A stretch of 64,000 bases of DNA. It comes from Prostheceraeus crozeri (lineage: Eukaryota; Platyhelminthes; Polycladida; Euryleptidae). Position numbers and translations under genes: made by a program. A model generated the notes under the pieces. That model was not told the origin of the DNA and made no database searches. It worked only from the letters and a program-made list of their open reading frames with translations. The stretch spans positions 248,001 through 312,000 of the forward strand of contig CAJQUW010001793.1 of NCBI GenBank assembly GCA_907163375.1, written 5' to 3'. Below, piece after piece: positions 9,126 through 22,300 of this stretch (the stretch's first letter is position 1; each line of letters starts with the position of its first letter).

Positions 9126-9639
9126 CTCCCTTGCCACACTTATCACTCAGACATCATTAAAAATCCTCTAGTTGACTTCAGCAGGGTCGAAAACCTCAGA
9201 AAACCTCCAAAACTAGTGAATTTAAATTTTTCAACTTTTAGCACTACTTATGAAATTTTATAAGTAGTCTATCACTTAGGGTCAAGACCTATCGAACCTT
9301 TTTTGAATCAAGTCAAACGGACTTGTAGAAGCAAAGTTTTACAAGTAGAAGCCTTTAAAGTTTTGGAGTCTTTTATGGCCTGGAGACGAAGGCCATCTCC
9401 TGACGAACCTCGAAGTCTGACGCCTTAGCTGACTTCAGCAATGAAATTTTCTAAGTCGGTTTCTTACAGAAACCCGGTTTTTCAGATTTCCAATGCTATC
9501 ATCGGAGCTCCAGAGTTCACCTACCCCAACCCAGTGGGGAGGAGAACTGATTTCAAAAAGCCGAGTGGCGATCAGCTGATGACGTAATACCCATCATCCA
9601 AACACTAAAAAACCCGTCTATCTCCGGTTCTAGTGCTCC
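9126..9639. other. Unassigned sequence before the satellite
   Basis: No gene, repeat or RNA is recognised. Short inverted fragments of AAATTTT and AAGTAG recur, but there is no clear unit. This may be the junction between the mobile element and the satellite. Confidence 0.4.
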
Positions 9640-12600
9640 GATGGAGCTGGAAATTCATCATTACCATGTACAATTTGACGCTGAATCCGAATCTGCCCTC
9701 CATTTTCCCATCCGATGCTTCGTTTTGGCTCTACAGCCCACAGCCATCGCAAAAATTCTAACTTGTCGTTTTCGGAAAAAGGATGAAAAATTTTTTCTCT
9801 CCGATGGCTTTCAAATTTAGAATGCCGAAGCAGAATTTGATGCTGATTCCAAATCTGGTCTCTGATTTCCCGTCCGAGGCTTGCTTCACCCGCTAGAGCG
9901 ATTTTCATAAACATTCTAACTCTGTCGTTTTTTCGTCAAGGTACAAAATTTCAATGACGTCTCACCTCTAAACGAAGGCAGATACGAACAAGCCATGTTT
10001 TCCACTGAATTTGTCTCACTCCCAGCTTTCAAACGAGCTATTGCACGACTTTCTACGATGTCTACAACCAAAGTTGGAAGTTTGGCAGGAGGGGGGGGGG
10101 GTCAGAACTTTTTCTCTCCGATTGAGTTGGGAAGAAGTTCCTAGACCCAACATTGACCAAAACGTCCGAATTTGCACTCCGTTTTTTCATCCGAGACCTC
10201 CTTCCTGTCGAAAATGGACTTTCTCATCCCAAAACGGCCAAAACCGGACTTTCCAACTCTGACGTTTTCTTGCCATTTTCCTCCCTAAACCCAAGAAAAT
10301 AGGTCCAAACTGAGCTTTCCACTGAATTTGTCTCACTCCCAGCTTTCAAATGAGCTATTGCACGACTTTCTACGATTTCTCACACCAAAGTTGGAAGTTT
10401 GGCAGGAGGGGGGGGGTCTTCAAAACTTTTTCTCTCCGATGTAGCTGGAAACATCCTTCCTAACCCAAAATTGGCCAAAAATTCCGAATCTGGCATCCGT
10501 TTTCCCATCCGAGGTCTCCTTCTGCCCGAAAAATGGACTTTCCCATCCCAAAACATCCAAAACCTGCCTTTTCCAACTCTGACGTTTTCTTGCCATTTTC
10601 CTCCCTAAACCCAAGAAAAGTGGTCCAAACTGAGCTTTCCACTGAATTTGTCTCACTCCCAGCTTTCAAATGAGCTATTGCACGACTTTCTACGATTTCT
10701 CACACCAAAGTTTGAAGTTTGGCAGGGGGGGGGTCTTCAAAACTTTTTCTCTCTGATGTCGCTGGAAACATCCTTCTTAACCCAAAATTGGCCAAAAATT
10801 TCGAATCTTGCCTCCGTTTTCCCATCCGAGGTCTCCTGCCCGAAAAATGGACTTTCTCATCCCAAAACATCCAAAACCTGCCTTTTCCAACTCTGACGTT
10901 TTCTTGCCATTTTCCTCCCTAAACCCAAGAAAAGTGGTCCAAACTGAGCTTTCCACTGAATTTGTCTCACTCCCAGCTTTCAAATGAGCTATTGCACGAC
11001 TTTCTACGATTTCTCACACCAAAGTTGGAAGTTTGGCAGGAGGGGGGGTCTTCAAAACTTTTTCTCTCCGATGTAGCTGGAAACATCCTTCCTAACCCAA
11101 AATTGGCCAAAAATTCCGAATCTGGCCTCCGTTTTCCCATCCGAGGTCTCCTTCTGCCCGAAAAATGGACTTTCTCATCCCAAAACATCCAAAACCTGCC
11201 TTTTCCAACTCTGACGTTTTCTTGCCATTTTCCTCCCTAAACCCAAGAAAAGTGGTCCAAACTGAGCTTTCCACTGAATTTGTCTCACTCCCAGCTTTCA
11301 AATGAGCTATTGCACGACTTTCTACGATTTCTCACACCAAAGTTTGAAGTTTGGCAGGGGGGGGTCTTCAAAACTTTTTCTCTCTGATGTCGCTGGAAAC
11401 ATCCTTCTTAACCCAAAATTGGCCAAAAATTCCGAATCTTGCCTCCGTTTTCCCATCCGAGGTCTCCTGCCCGAAAAATGGACTTTCTCATCCCAAAACA
11501 TCCAAAACCTGCCTTTTCCAACTCTGACGTTTTCTTGCCATTTTCCTCCCTAAACCCAAGAAAAGTGGTCCAAACTGAGCTTTCCACTGAATTTGTCTCA
11601 CTCCCAGCCTTCAAATGAGCTATTGCACGACTTTCTACGATTTCTCACACCAAAGTTTGAAGTTTGGCAGGGGGGGGGTCTTCAAAACTTTTTCTCTCTG
11701 ATGTCGCTGGAAACATCCTTCCTAACCCAAAATTGGCCAAAAATTTCGAATCTTGCCTCCGTTTTCCCATCCGAGTTCTCCTGCCCGAAAAATGGACTTT
11801 CTCATCCCAAAACATCCAAAACCTGCCTTTTCCAACTCTGACGTTTTCTTGCCATTTTCCTCCCTAAACCCAAGAAAAGTGGTCCAAACTGAGCTTTCCA
11901 CTGAATTTGTCTCACTCCCAGCTTCCAAATGAGCTATTGCACGACTTTCTACGATTTCTCACACCAAAGTTGGAAGTTTGGCAGGAGGGGGGGTCTTCAA
12001 AACTTTTTCTCTCCGATGTAGCTGGAAACATCCTTCCTAACCCAAAATTGGCCAAAAATTCCGAATCTGGCCTCCGTTTTCCCATCCGAGGTCTCCTTCT
12101 GCCCGAAAAATGGACTTTCCCATCCCAAAACATCCAAAACCTGCCTTTTCCAACTCTGACGTTTTCTTGCCATTTTCCTCCCTAAACCCAAGAAAAGTGG
12201 TCCAAACTGAGCTTTCCACTGAATTTGTCTCACTCCCAGCTTTCAAATGAGCTATTGCACGACTTTCTACGATTTCTCACACCAAAGTTGGAAGTTTGGC
12301 AGGAGGGGGGGGGGTCTTCAAAACTTTTTCTCTCCGATGTCGCTGGAAACATCCTTCCTAACCCAAAATTGGCCAAAAATTCCGAATCTGGCCTCCGTTT
12401 TCCCATCCGAGTTCTCCTGCCCGAAAAATGGACTTTCTCATCCCAAAACATCCAAAACCTGCCTTTTCCAACTCTGACGTTTTCTTGCCATTTTCCTCCC
12501 TAAACCCAAGAAAAGTGGTCCAAACTGAGCTTTCCACTGAATTTGTCTCACTCCCAGCTTCCAAATGAGCTATTGCACGACTTTCTACGATTTCTCACAC

Positions 12601-14290
12601 CAAAGTTGGAAGTTTGGCAGGAGGGGGGGGTCTTCAAAACTTTTTCTCTCCGATGTAGCTGGAAACATCCTTCCTAACCCAAAATTGGCCAAAAATTCCG
12701 AATCTGGCCTCCGTTTTCCCATCCGAGGTCTCCTTCTGCCCGAAAAATGGACTTTCCCATCCCAAAACATCCAAAACCTGCCTTTTCCAACTCTGACGTT
12801 TTCTTGCCATTTTCCTCCCTAAACCCAAGAAAAGTGGTCCAAACTGAGCTTTCCACTGAATTTGTCTCACTCCCAGCTTTCAAATGAGCTATTGCACGAC
12901 TTTCTACGATTTCTCACACCAAAGTTGGAAGTTTGGCAGGAGGGGGGGGGTCTTCAAAACTTTTTCTCTCCGATGTCGCTGGAAACATCCTTCCTAACCC
13001 AAAATTGGCCAAAAATTCCGAATCTGGCCTCCGTTTTCCCATCCGAGTTCTCCTGCCCGAAAAATGGACTTTCTCATCCCAAAACATCCAAAACCTGCCT
13101 TTTCCAACTCTGACGTTTTCTTGCCATTTTCCTCCCTAAACCCAAGAAAAGTGGTCCAAACTGAGCTTTCCACTGAATTTGTCTCACTCCAGCTTCCAAA
13201 TGAGCTATTGCACGACTTTCTACGATTTCTCACACCAAAGTTGGAAGTTTGGCAGGCGGGGGGGTCTTCAAAACTTTTTCTCTCCGATGTAGCTGGAAAC
13301 ATCCTTCCTAACCCAAAATTGGCCAAAAATTCCGAATCTGGCCTCCGTTTTCCCATCCGAGGTCTCCTTCTGCCCGAAAAATGGACTTTCCCGTCCCAAA
13401 ACATCCAAAACCTGCCTTTTCCAACTCTGACGTTTTCTTGCCATTTTCCTCCCTAAACCCAAGAAAAGTGGTCCAAACTGAGCTTTCCACTGAATTTGTC
13501 TCACTCCCAGCTTTCAAATGAGCTATTGCACGACTTTCTACGATTTCTCACACCAAAGTTGGAAGTTTGGCAGGGGGGGGGGTCTTCAAAACTTTTTCTC
13601 TCCGATGTCGCTGGAAACATCCTTCCTAACCCAAAATTGGCCAAAAATTCCGAATCTGGCCTCCGTTTTCCCATCCGAGGTCTCCTTCTGCCCGAAAAAT
13701 GGACTTTCCCATCCCAAAACATCCAAAACCTGCCTTTTCCAACTCTGACGTTTTCTTGCCATTTTCCTCCCTAAACCCAAGAAAATTAGTCCAAACTGAG
13801 CTTTCCACTGCATTTTTCTCACTTTTAGCTTTCAAATGAGCTATTGCACGACTTTCTACGATTTCTCACACCAAAGTTTGAAGTTTGGCAGGGGGGGGGA
13901 CGTCCTCGAAATGTTTTCTCTCCGATTTTGCTGGAAACATCCTTCCCAACCCAACATTTCACGTAGAGTCCGAATCTTGCCTCCGTTTTTCCATCCGAGC
14001 ACTCCTTCATGCCGAAACATGGACTTTCTCATCCCAAAACCACCAAAACCTGCCTTTTTCCAACTCTGCCGTTTTCAGAGATTCCACCCCTTGCCTCACA
14101 AGAAAACTCCTCCTTCCATCCTTCCCAACCCAAAATTTCACGTAGATTCCGAATCTGAACTCCAATTTCCCATCCGAGACCTCCTTCATGCCGAATTCCA
14201 GCCTTTCTCATCCCAAAACCACCAAAACCCGCCTTTTCTCACTCTATCCTTCCGAGATTCCACCCCTTGCCTCGTCACTCCTCCTTCCTT
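9640..14290. repeat. Satellite array, 317-bp unit, 13 recognisable copies with degenerate ends
   Basis: The anchor GAGCTATTGCACGAC (first copy GAGCTATTGCACGAC after AAAC) occurs at 10035, 10352, 10672, 10986, 11304, 11617, 11931, 12249, 12567, 12886, 13202, 13520 and 13838, with spacings of 313-320. Each unit has a G-tract of variable length after GTTTGGCAG. Central copies are almost identical; the copies at 10035 and 13838, and the partial copies at 9640-9990 and 14090-14290, are strongly diverged, as at satellite edges. Long open frames on both strands are repeat artefacts: the unit is close to a multiple of three and poor in stops. Confidence 0.95.
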
Positions 14291-15428
14291 CCTTCCTTCC
14301 GGAGGGGGGGGTAGGGAACAGTTTTCTCCTCACGGACCCATTCCTCCCAACACATCCTTGGCTCTCTCCCTCACCTTCCTTCCAGAGGGGGGGCTGAGTC
14401 AGCATGATGACTCATCGATGACTCATCACTGCACCGCACTGCGCTTGCGTCTGGGATGGGGTTACTACTCAATTTACTGCCAAAGATGACCCACTGGTGC
14501 GGCATCAGCTCAATGAATTTCGTGTTTCGATCTGCACCTGCAGAGGCAGTGATACTACTTAGAGACATAGATTAAATGGTGGCAACTGTTTACTGTTTAA
14601 TGCATTTGAATCATAGTGTCATCGTAATCTGTGATGCATGATCGAGTTTACGCATGTACCCTCATTCAATTCAGTCAGACACATGAGGCAGTATAACTCT
14701 CTCACTGAAAAATGATATTATGCTCTTAATTAACTCGCAAATCAACTGTGGACATTTTCTAAATTTTAGCTCTGTTCACTGGAAAATGTTGAGGGTTGCG
14801 TGATTGGGTATGCAAAATTTGTTGTGGCAACACCTCTGCTCATCAGCATGCCAGTGAGTTGCTACTGGCGTGAAACCTGGTCAACAGTTGGATTGATTCC
14901 GGGCCGACCCCTTGCAGGCTGCCGGACAAAACTGGTCCGAAAATCTCGGCCATTTTCCCATATCTCTGACATACACGAGTGCCTCGATGACCAAATCATA
15001 GGCTCAACTGTGCGACAGCACCGGCAGTTTTGGGCACATAGTTTGATTATCATCGGCTTATAGTTGTGGCAGGAGCAAGCCGTAGGTGTCAAAGTAAACA
15101 ACATTGAATGCCGTTGCCACAAGATGCACATATTTGGCGGTTATGCGGCAGACTATTGACAAATCAGCAATCAGAAATATGCCTATCGGTATGTTGCATT
15201 TATTGCCATAACAGGTTGGTGGATGATGTCTTTTGATGAAAATCTTCGGACGGATTGCGTGTTCAAGGAAACGACTAAATTTTCATGAGGAAAAGCGTAG
15301 AACACGCAGTAGGGCCTATTTGCAAGAAAAAAAGATAATTGCATCTATTAGACAAGTTTACCAATTGAATTGAAAGAAGTATATGTTGAATAAATTACTA
15401 TGTGTCAGTCAATCGTTTGGATTTCGAG
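14291..15428. other. Unassigned sequence
   Basis: CCTTCC-rich sequence, G-tracts and two TGAGGGGGG-like patches at 14291-14400 are a continuation of satellite-edge material. From 14400 to 15428 I recognise no gene, repeat or RNA. Confidence 0.4.
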
Positions 15429-15773
15429 CTATATTGACATCAATGTAAAGTAGAGCTTAATTACCTTTAAATTTGACGAAGTTCCTTGCTGAACTTTCAG
15501 CACAGTCGAGCATTTCGTGCAACAGGCGCTGTCCTCGCTGACTTTGAAAAAAAGTTCAATCGATCTTGGATTACTCAAAAATCTTGTTTTTGTATCCACC
15601 TGGTCGTCACTATCATTTGTGGATGTCGTTGAAATTGGTGCTTCTTGTTCTGAAGTCTGGCCTGCACACATGCGCTTCGTGCTCGTAAAATATTTCTTCA
15701 TTTTCTTTCGAGTCTTTTTTGTGGCCGACCGCCTCCAGCGCAAAAATGAAATGAAATGATCTTCCTTGATCAA
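15429..15773 (-). pseudogene. BED-type zinc-finger ORF, probable hAT transposase N-terminus
   Basis: Near residues 70-105 the ORF reads SIELFFKVSEDSACCTKC, then a second basic stretch and SSNLK, which resembles a BED finger (aromatic start, paired Cys, then SNL before the His pair). The His pair is lost and the frame ends soon after. The N-terminal part is Lys/Arg-rich. It lies on the same strand as, and 490 bp inside, the hAT-like terminus at 16264, as expected for the start of a hAT transposase. The catalytic part is absent. Confidence 0.45.
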
Positions 15774-16114
15774 TGACCTGTATTTCTACAACTCATTCAC
15801 AAAGTAGGATTGTCAGGCGCCTGGAGTCTGGCTGAGCGCAGCGAAGTTTTGGGTAACTGGTGAAAACAATCCTATTGTTTTGATGGCTACACTATGCAGA
15901 CATACGCTTCTTCAAGGCGCCATTCGGTCGGTCGGTGGGTGAGAGCAAAGACAAGAGCGGGAGAGGAATGGACAATCCTTGCCATAGTTGAGCACGGCTT
16001 CAGCAGCATACCGCTCCCCAAGTCTTGCAAGAGGAACAAAAGTAACTTCATAGATATCTCTACCTGGTGTCTGCGCTCGAGGTTGAAGGAGACAATTCAT
16101 TTACAGCACGATTC

Positions 16115-16264
16115 CAATCAGCCGAATCGCGAATCGCTTTAAAATAAAATCAGTCCGATTCGATTATCCAAACCGGTTTTTCGACAAACTTCCGATTCGA
16201 AAATGAAATTCCGAATGTTCGGATAATCGGAATTTTTAGTCCGATTATCCGATTGCCCACCTCT
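16115..16264 (-). mobile_element. hAT-like transposon terminus (5' end of a minus-strand element)
   Basis: Read on the minus strand the end is CAGAGGTGGGCAATCGG, a typical hAT-style CAG-starting inverted repeat. It is followed by subterminal ATTCCGATTATCCG repeats. The BED-finger ORF lies inside it. I could not find the matching left terminus, so the element is truncated and no target duplication can be shown. Confidence 0.5.
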
Positions 16265-17280
16265 GTAATTTATATTCCCCCAATCAGTGGCGTCGCGTGC
16301 TCCCTGACCATAGGCCTTCACTCGGCATTGGGATACTATTTCTATACAAAGCACTTTTATGTCACAACATTAATTTTCATAAAAGCTGAATTTTTAATAA
16401 CAATTTTCCGAACATTTTTTAAGGTCAAGTGAATGTGCACATGAGAAGTGATTGCTTATGTCACTTAACCACCTTACTGAAGGAGCTGAGATCACTATAT
16501 CCCCTCTCTGTCCAGACCACATTTTCTCGAGAAAAAAGGAGGCAAGGCAAACAGTTTCTTGCGTTTTTGACGGCCGGTCAGCCACTCACATGTTTGAAAT
16601 TTTGATGCATTAAAATGTCTTGTGTATTTCTTATTTCTTTCTGTGTGAGTACTTTCAATTTCATATCAGGTGTTGGCCTACCTTGCTTGCCGACTGTCAT
16701 CTTTTTAGTATATTCCCTTGGGACGTAAGGCGTGGTTATGATCTCATCTGCAGTACTAAACATAGCGTCACATCAATCACGTAAAAACAAATTTTTGAAT
16801 TCTACCGAATCTGGGTGTTCGAGTCAGATGCATTACTCTGCATTCATTGGAGAACGCTCATCATCTGATCGCAGTCTTGTCTGAACGTCATCCATCTGCC
16901 ACTGTTGACGTATTGGCTTCTCTCACATTAAGCGGAGCTAGGAACAATTGGGTTGCGCCCAATTAATATTTAGGCACCGCGCCTCGATCAATAATTGCGT
17001 AGAATTTCATTGCAAAAATTGGAGAAGGCAACGCATCATGTCTATCGGGAAAGCCAATATTTACGCGGGCGCGTGCGCTTACTGCCTCACACGCACACAA
17101 CTCTCTTTCGCTGTCTGAACATCAGTGCTCCGTCTGAACACACGACTTGCTTGTGTGCCTAATTGTTCGAAGAAAACAGCTGTGATTCAAGCACGTGCTG
17201 CAAAACTGTTCACTCTTGAGGTTGAGCGTCTGATTTTGAGACGGAAAGCTGTGCACAGCTGCTATCACGAGAAGCTATCG
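16265..17280. other. Unassigned sequence
   Basis: No gene or repeat recognised. The last 300 bases may include the 5' part of the non-LTR element that follows, but no frame supports it. Confidence 0.35.
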
Positions 17281-17291
17281 AATTTAAATGA

Positions 17292-19330
17292 ATGATGACA
17301 CTACTCATTTTTATAAATGTTGGTAAATTATTTTTGAGTATGCGCCGAAGGCCTCGCAGGTACGGAGAAGACGCCACTGCCCCCAATATTATAATTGGAT
17401 GCGATCTAAATGATTTTGACTGTTCTACTGTTAAGCACTCATTTGATCTTGTTAATAAAGTTACGGTACCGACACGATTTGATCTTGTTAATGAAGTTAC
17501 GGTACCGACACGTTTCGTTAGTATTTTGGATATATTCCTTGTAAGTAGATCTTTGTGTGAAAGCTACAATAGTGCTGAAGTTGGACCTACTACTTTTAGT
17601 CATCGCAGAGGATCCCATTGTACAGTTTTGTTAAAACCTTTTCAGCAGATGTTTCAAAGTGTGTCTTCTGTACACAAGCTGTTTGATTTCAGAAAGTCCT
17701 AGATTGCAGATTTTCTATCTGCCCTTAATGATATTTCTTTTCAAAGTGTATGATGCTGTTGATACTGAATCTATAGTCCGAAACTTTTATGCCATTTTTC
17801 TTGAATGTGTTTTTTCGTGTATACCAGTAAAAGAAGTCTTTCTATCAAAAAAGAACAAGCCTTGGATGTCTCCCATGGCAAAAGACATGGTTAATCGAAG
17901 GTGGAAGGCTTACCGAAATCGAGTATTTCAAGAATATAATCGCCTGAAAATTAAATGCAAGGAAAATTGGGTTCAAAGATCTAAACATCTTCAAAGGACA
18001 TTTGGCAAATTGTTTCCCACTATTGAGGCAAAATTGGCAATAATTCTATTGAGTCGCTGATTGCTCAATATCCTGATGCTGCTGCTGCTGCTAAGGAAAT
18101 TAATCAAAGATTTATTGACAATTTTAGTGAGCACAGGGTATTTGAATTCAGTTTTGATGATGACTGGTGCCCTCTATCCGACCCAATGGATATTTTTCAT
18201 TTCTTAGATAAATTGTCTTTACCCAAAGTTACAGGAGCAGATGGAATTCCTAATCGTTTGTTTTGTATAAGATTGCCGCACCGTTTATTTCTGAGTCATT
18301 GTGTCATATCATTAATACATCTGTTTTGTATCGTGTTGTGCCATCATCTTTAAAGTCATGTGTAGAAAATCTAAGACCTATCAATATTTCATGTACCATT
18401 TTTTGTACCATGTAAAATCCTCGAAAAACATGTTTTGTCACATACGCATTCATATATTGTCAAATGCACTCCGCCTTTTCAATTCGCTTACAAACCGAAA
18501 TCTGATTGCACCTGTGCATTGATTACTTTGTATTACCTGACCTAAATGTTAGATGCTAGCGGTACTACTGCGACTTTGTTAATCACGTGCGATTTTTCAT
18601 GTGCTTTTGATAGGGTCCGACATGATATTTTGGTAGAGAAATTGTATAAATTGGACTTCCCTAATGGTTTTATTCAGTGGATTTATTCGTATCTAAAGGA
18701 TCGCCATCAAAGTGTAAAATTTCGTGATATCTTAAGTGATTCAGTGTTTTTAAGCAGTGGTTGTCCTCAAGGATCTTTGTTAGGTCCGTTTTTGTTCCTT
18801 CTTTATTGTCATGATGTCATACCAAAGCATTCTCTGACGAAGTATATTCAGTATGCGGATGATTTGAATATTCTCATTCCTATTTCAAAAGATGAACAAG
18901 AGTCGAAACTTTGTGTTATGGAAGAAATTTCTAACATTCAGAAATGGTCCGAGAATAATGATCTTCTTAATGCGGCGAAAACAGAAATTGTAATTTTTGG
19001 AAAACAGAATTTCACTTGTAGCGATGTTTTTTCTAATTTATCGTTTAGTGCTCTCAAGAGCGCGAAAATACTCGGTGTCACATGGAACCAAGATATATCC
19101 TGGAGTTTACATTTTAAAGAGATGGAGCGTAAATGTTCACAACGTCTGTTTTCACTCAAGTCTCTAAAATATACTTTAGAGCATTTGAGTCGTTGTACAT
19201 GAATTTACGAGATCCATGTCATCCTTTGAATATATTTTGACCGACGCAATCCGTCAGACGTGTTACTATTCCATTTTTTCGCACAACTCGTAGACAAAAT
19301 TCTTTTCCAATAGCTTTTATGCTACATCAA
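17292..19330 (+). mobile_element. Non-LTR retrotransposon, broken endonuclease/reverse transcriptase
   Basis: Fragments in three frames: an endonuclease piece (17370-17702, GCDLNDFD, then SHRRGSHC), a linker (17659-18060, KPWMSPMAKDMVNRRWKAYR) and the reverse transcriptase (18546-19202). The RT shows DFSCAFDRVRHDIL, GCPQGSLLGP and YADD at 18852-18863. The linker closely resembles the one in the LINE at 42102-44432 (KPWMTPVIKDMINKRW), so the two are related Jockey-superfamily copies (CR1/L2/Daphne-like range). Stops and frameshifts at about 17702, 18060 and 18100-18540 make it inactive. A 36-bp in-frame duplication lies in the endonuclease. Confidence 0.85.
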
Positions 19331-22300
19331 AGTGGTGATGTAAAACTCTAACATTGCTGTGCATTTTGATTTTCATTTTGACAAATATACTGTTTTTCTC
19401 TCTCTCTCTCTCCCTCAACAACTCTGAATCAGGAGTGAGCACAACGGAAGGATCACCTTTGCTAACGGCTGAAAAAAAACATGACTCCAATGACAACAAA
19501 TGTGAGGAGCTTGGTTGGGATGTATTCCGATGGTGGTTACAGTCTGCGGGTCATGGGGAGAAGAAGCCCTAAATACATTCTCTCGGATTGCTTCCAGACT
19601 CTCCACACCGACTTCAGCGACCTTTTCTGAGTCACGGGAGACCATAAAAAATGTCCATCGCTCTGATGCGCCACAACGCCCGAGCATTTCTATATGTATC
19701 TTTAAATATGGCCAAAATTGGCAGGCATGAACTGGCTCTGGCTGGGTCGCCGCGTTACTTTGACTCTTGATTTCTTTTGGTTCTCTTTTGTACTTTCTGT
19801 ATCACACAGGTTTAGGTATAGCATTTGTTATTTCAGGAATTTAGTCTAGCCTCTGCTGTCTCGTAGAAATTATTGCAAATATACATGACTTCATTAGAAA
19901 AAAAATCCGGACTATGCTTCACCCCATGCCACCCGACGAGTGAGTGAATTATTGAAATTTGAATACATGTAATGAACTAGCTGTCAGTGTCTCCAGATTG
20001 AAACGCCATTGGAAACGATGGATCATTAATCAGAAGTCGTGTTATACTAGAACACACAGTCATTCTCTAGAAAATGACAATAATTTGATCGGCTAAGGAT
20101 AAAAAATAAAAGTCAACAATTGTCACACATTTCATCCCTTAAATAATTACTGTGTTTCCTAGTTTATTTTTTGAATGACATGCATAAACTAAGTTAATCG
20201 CATCTTATGTAATGAGCTATTGCTTAATCTGGTGCATTCCGGAGTTGACATCATGCGGACTATATTTTTCTGAAGTTGACATATAGGCCTATCGTTCTGC
20301 TTCATGGTCATGGATTGACATACTGTAATTGGCATGTATAATACATGTAGACCACACTGTATGTCACCTATCACTATTTCAGAAATATTACTTATTGGAC
20401 ATACTTCAATGATTCCACTCTACAATGTGTCTTTTGCGTACAATGTACGTGTAGCTGTACTTAGTGAGTACTTTTGAAATGTTTTCATACACTTGAGTTT
20501 TTCCCCGATTGTTTGAGATTCACAATTACGCACCGGACTATAACTATTTAGAAACAAAAATTTGTGCCCTGAATTGTGACTTTTCATAGCTGTAGGCATA
20601 TATTACTGACAATACAAAGATTATCGGAACTGTTGAAAGATGCATATGCGCATGAACAATCATGAATGTCGATACTTATAAACTTGCTGCAATTATGTCT
20701 ATACCTAATTTTCAACGTAAGCATACTGTCATGCAGGTGAGAAAACCTACATGACGTAATGGCAGTGGGCCTAACTTCATGAAAGGTCAGTGCATTTCAG
20801 ACAGAATTCACGTAACAAGATTTCATCTCTAAATTCTAGGACATATTTCCAAATATTAAAATCAAGATCTGCCGGAGGAATAATAGAATATCTCAACTGA
20901 AACTATCTCAGAAGTTCCAATACAGAACATGCCTACGTAACAATTGGAAAAAATGGCGATTTATCAACATGCAGACTTAATCTTATATTTTAATTTTCAG
21001 TCACTTATCCATGCGGCATGTTTTCAATATTTGTTTATTATCACATAGAAGACATTCCTCAACATACGAAAATGCTTGATTGCTAAAAACGTTGATTGAT
21101 AAAATACGCAAAATCACCAGGCAAGAATTGTGATGCTTTCAAGCGAAGGATGCTGAAAAGTGAAGATTAACTTGGATGAAATAAATTGAAACGGCGCTGA
21201 CTAGGAAACTGAAATTGAAGTTAATTAACTTTTTACATTGAATCTCAGGTGTGCTAGGTTCTAGCAGCTCAAAATATGTTATCTGTTATAGTAGCACCCG
21301 GATTCATTTTGAAAAGCAACCGTCACTTACTTTTCGTATGGTGTCGTTGGCATCCATCCCTTGAATTCATGTGCTTCATCGTCCCTTTTTCGGAGTAGGC
21401 CTAGTCTTAGATCAGAACTGTGATCGAGCCTTTTGCATAACGATTCGAAGATGATTCAATTTTCTAGATTCCCCATAATGGCTGTTCTTTTTTCTCAGCA
21501 TTCACTTTCTAACTCGACGCAGATTCTTTTGTTAGTCATCATTCTTATCGTTAGCAGTAGCCTTTAGCTGATGTCAACATTTTTAGACTCTACATATTTG
21601 GTATTGCAAATATTTTGGCACTCCCACTATTGATTTCAAATTCTTTCTTGTCAGATTATGGGATTGCTTTATGCTCATTGATCCCACATAGCCTTCTCTT
21701 TTCGCTTTGTTTCAGAGCTGAATCATATTTCAATTACACAATGATAATGTGTAAATAGTTAATTTGGTATCGCAGATAAAGTTTTCAAGTGTGAATTGTC
21801 AGTCAAAGTTCCATCTAAAAATCTTCCATCTGGCGTATCTGTAACTTTCTCGTGTTACTGAGTGCATACTCAGACCAATGTCAGATATTCATAGGCACAA
21901 TACCAAATATCTGTATATTTAGAAATTTCAGGTTAATTAATAACACATGTAATTGACCAGAATTCATCAGGATCATTTGTAATTTTAGTTCATTGAGCAT
22001 AGACGGGTCCAACTTCTTCATTGCATATTGAAGTTGATCATGGCAACTGCGGAACTGACGTGGCGTTCCGGAGTTGACGATCTGTGACATATTTCTCTTC
22101 AGAATGATAGCAACTGAATCAGTTATAATCTAAGTTTATTATAATTGATCAGTATTCATCACAGTAAAATTCAGGACCAGTAGATTTGGCATTGATTTTT
22201 TGGCTAGACAAACAAAATGTTCCGGAGTTGACATCGAATAAAAATACGCACTTGAAGTAAATATTTTTCATCGTGCTATTTATTTGATAGGACATAACTT

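Noticed and set aside
10011-14145. Dozens of 60-130 codon open frames on both strands
   Set aside because: They repeat with the 317-bp satellite unit, occur in several frames at once and have no start or splice context; they are repeat artefacts.
15894-16142. 82-codon plus-strand frame next to the hAT end
   Set aside because: No domain and overlaps the transposon's subterminal repeats.
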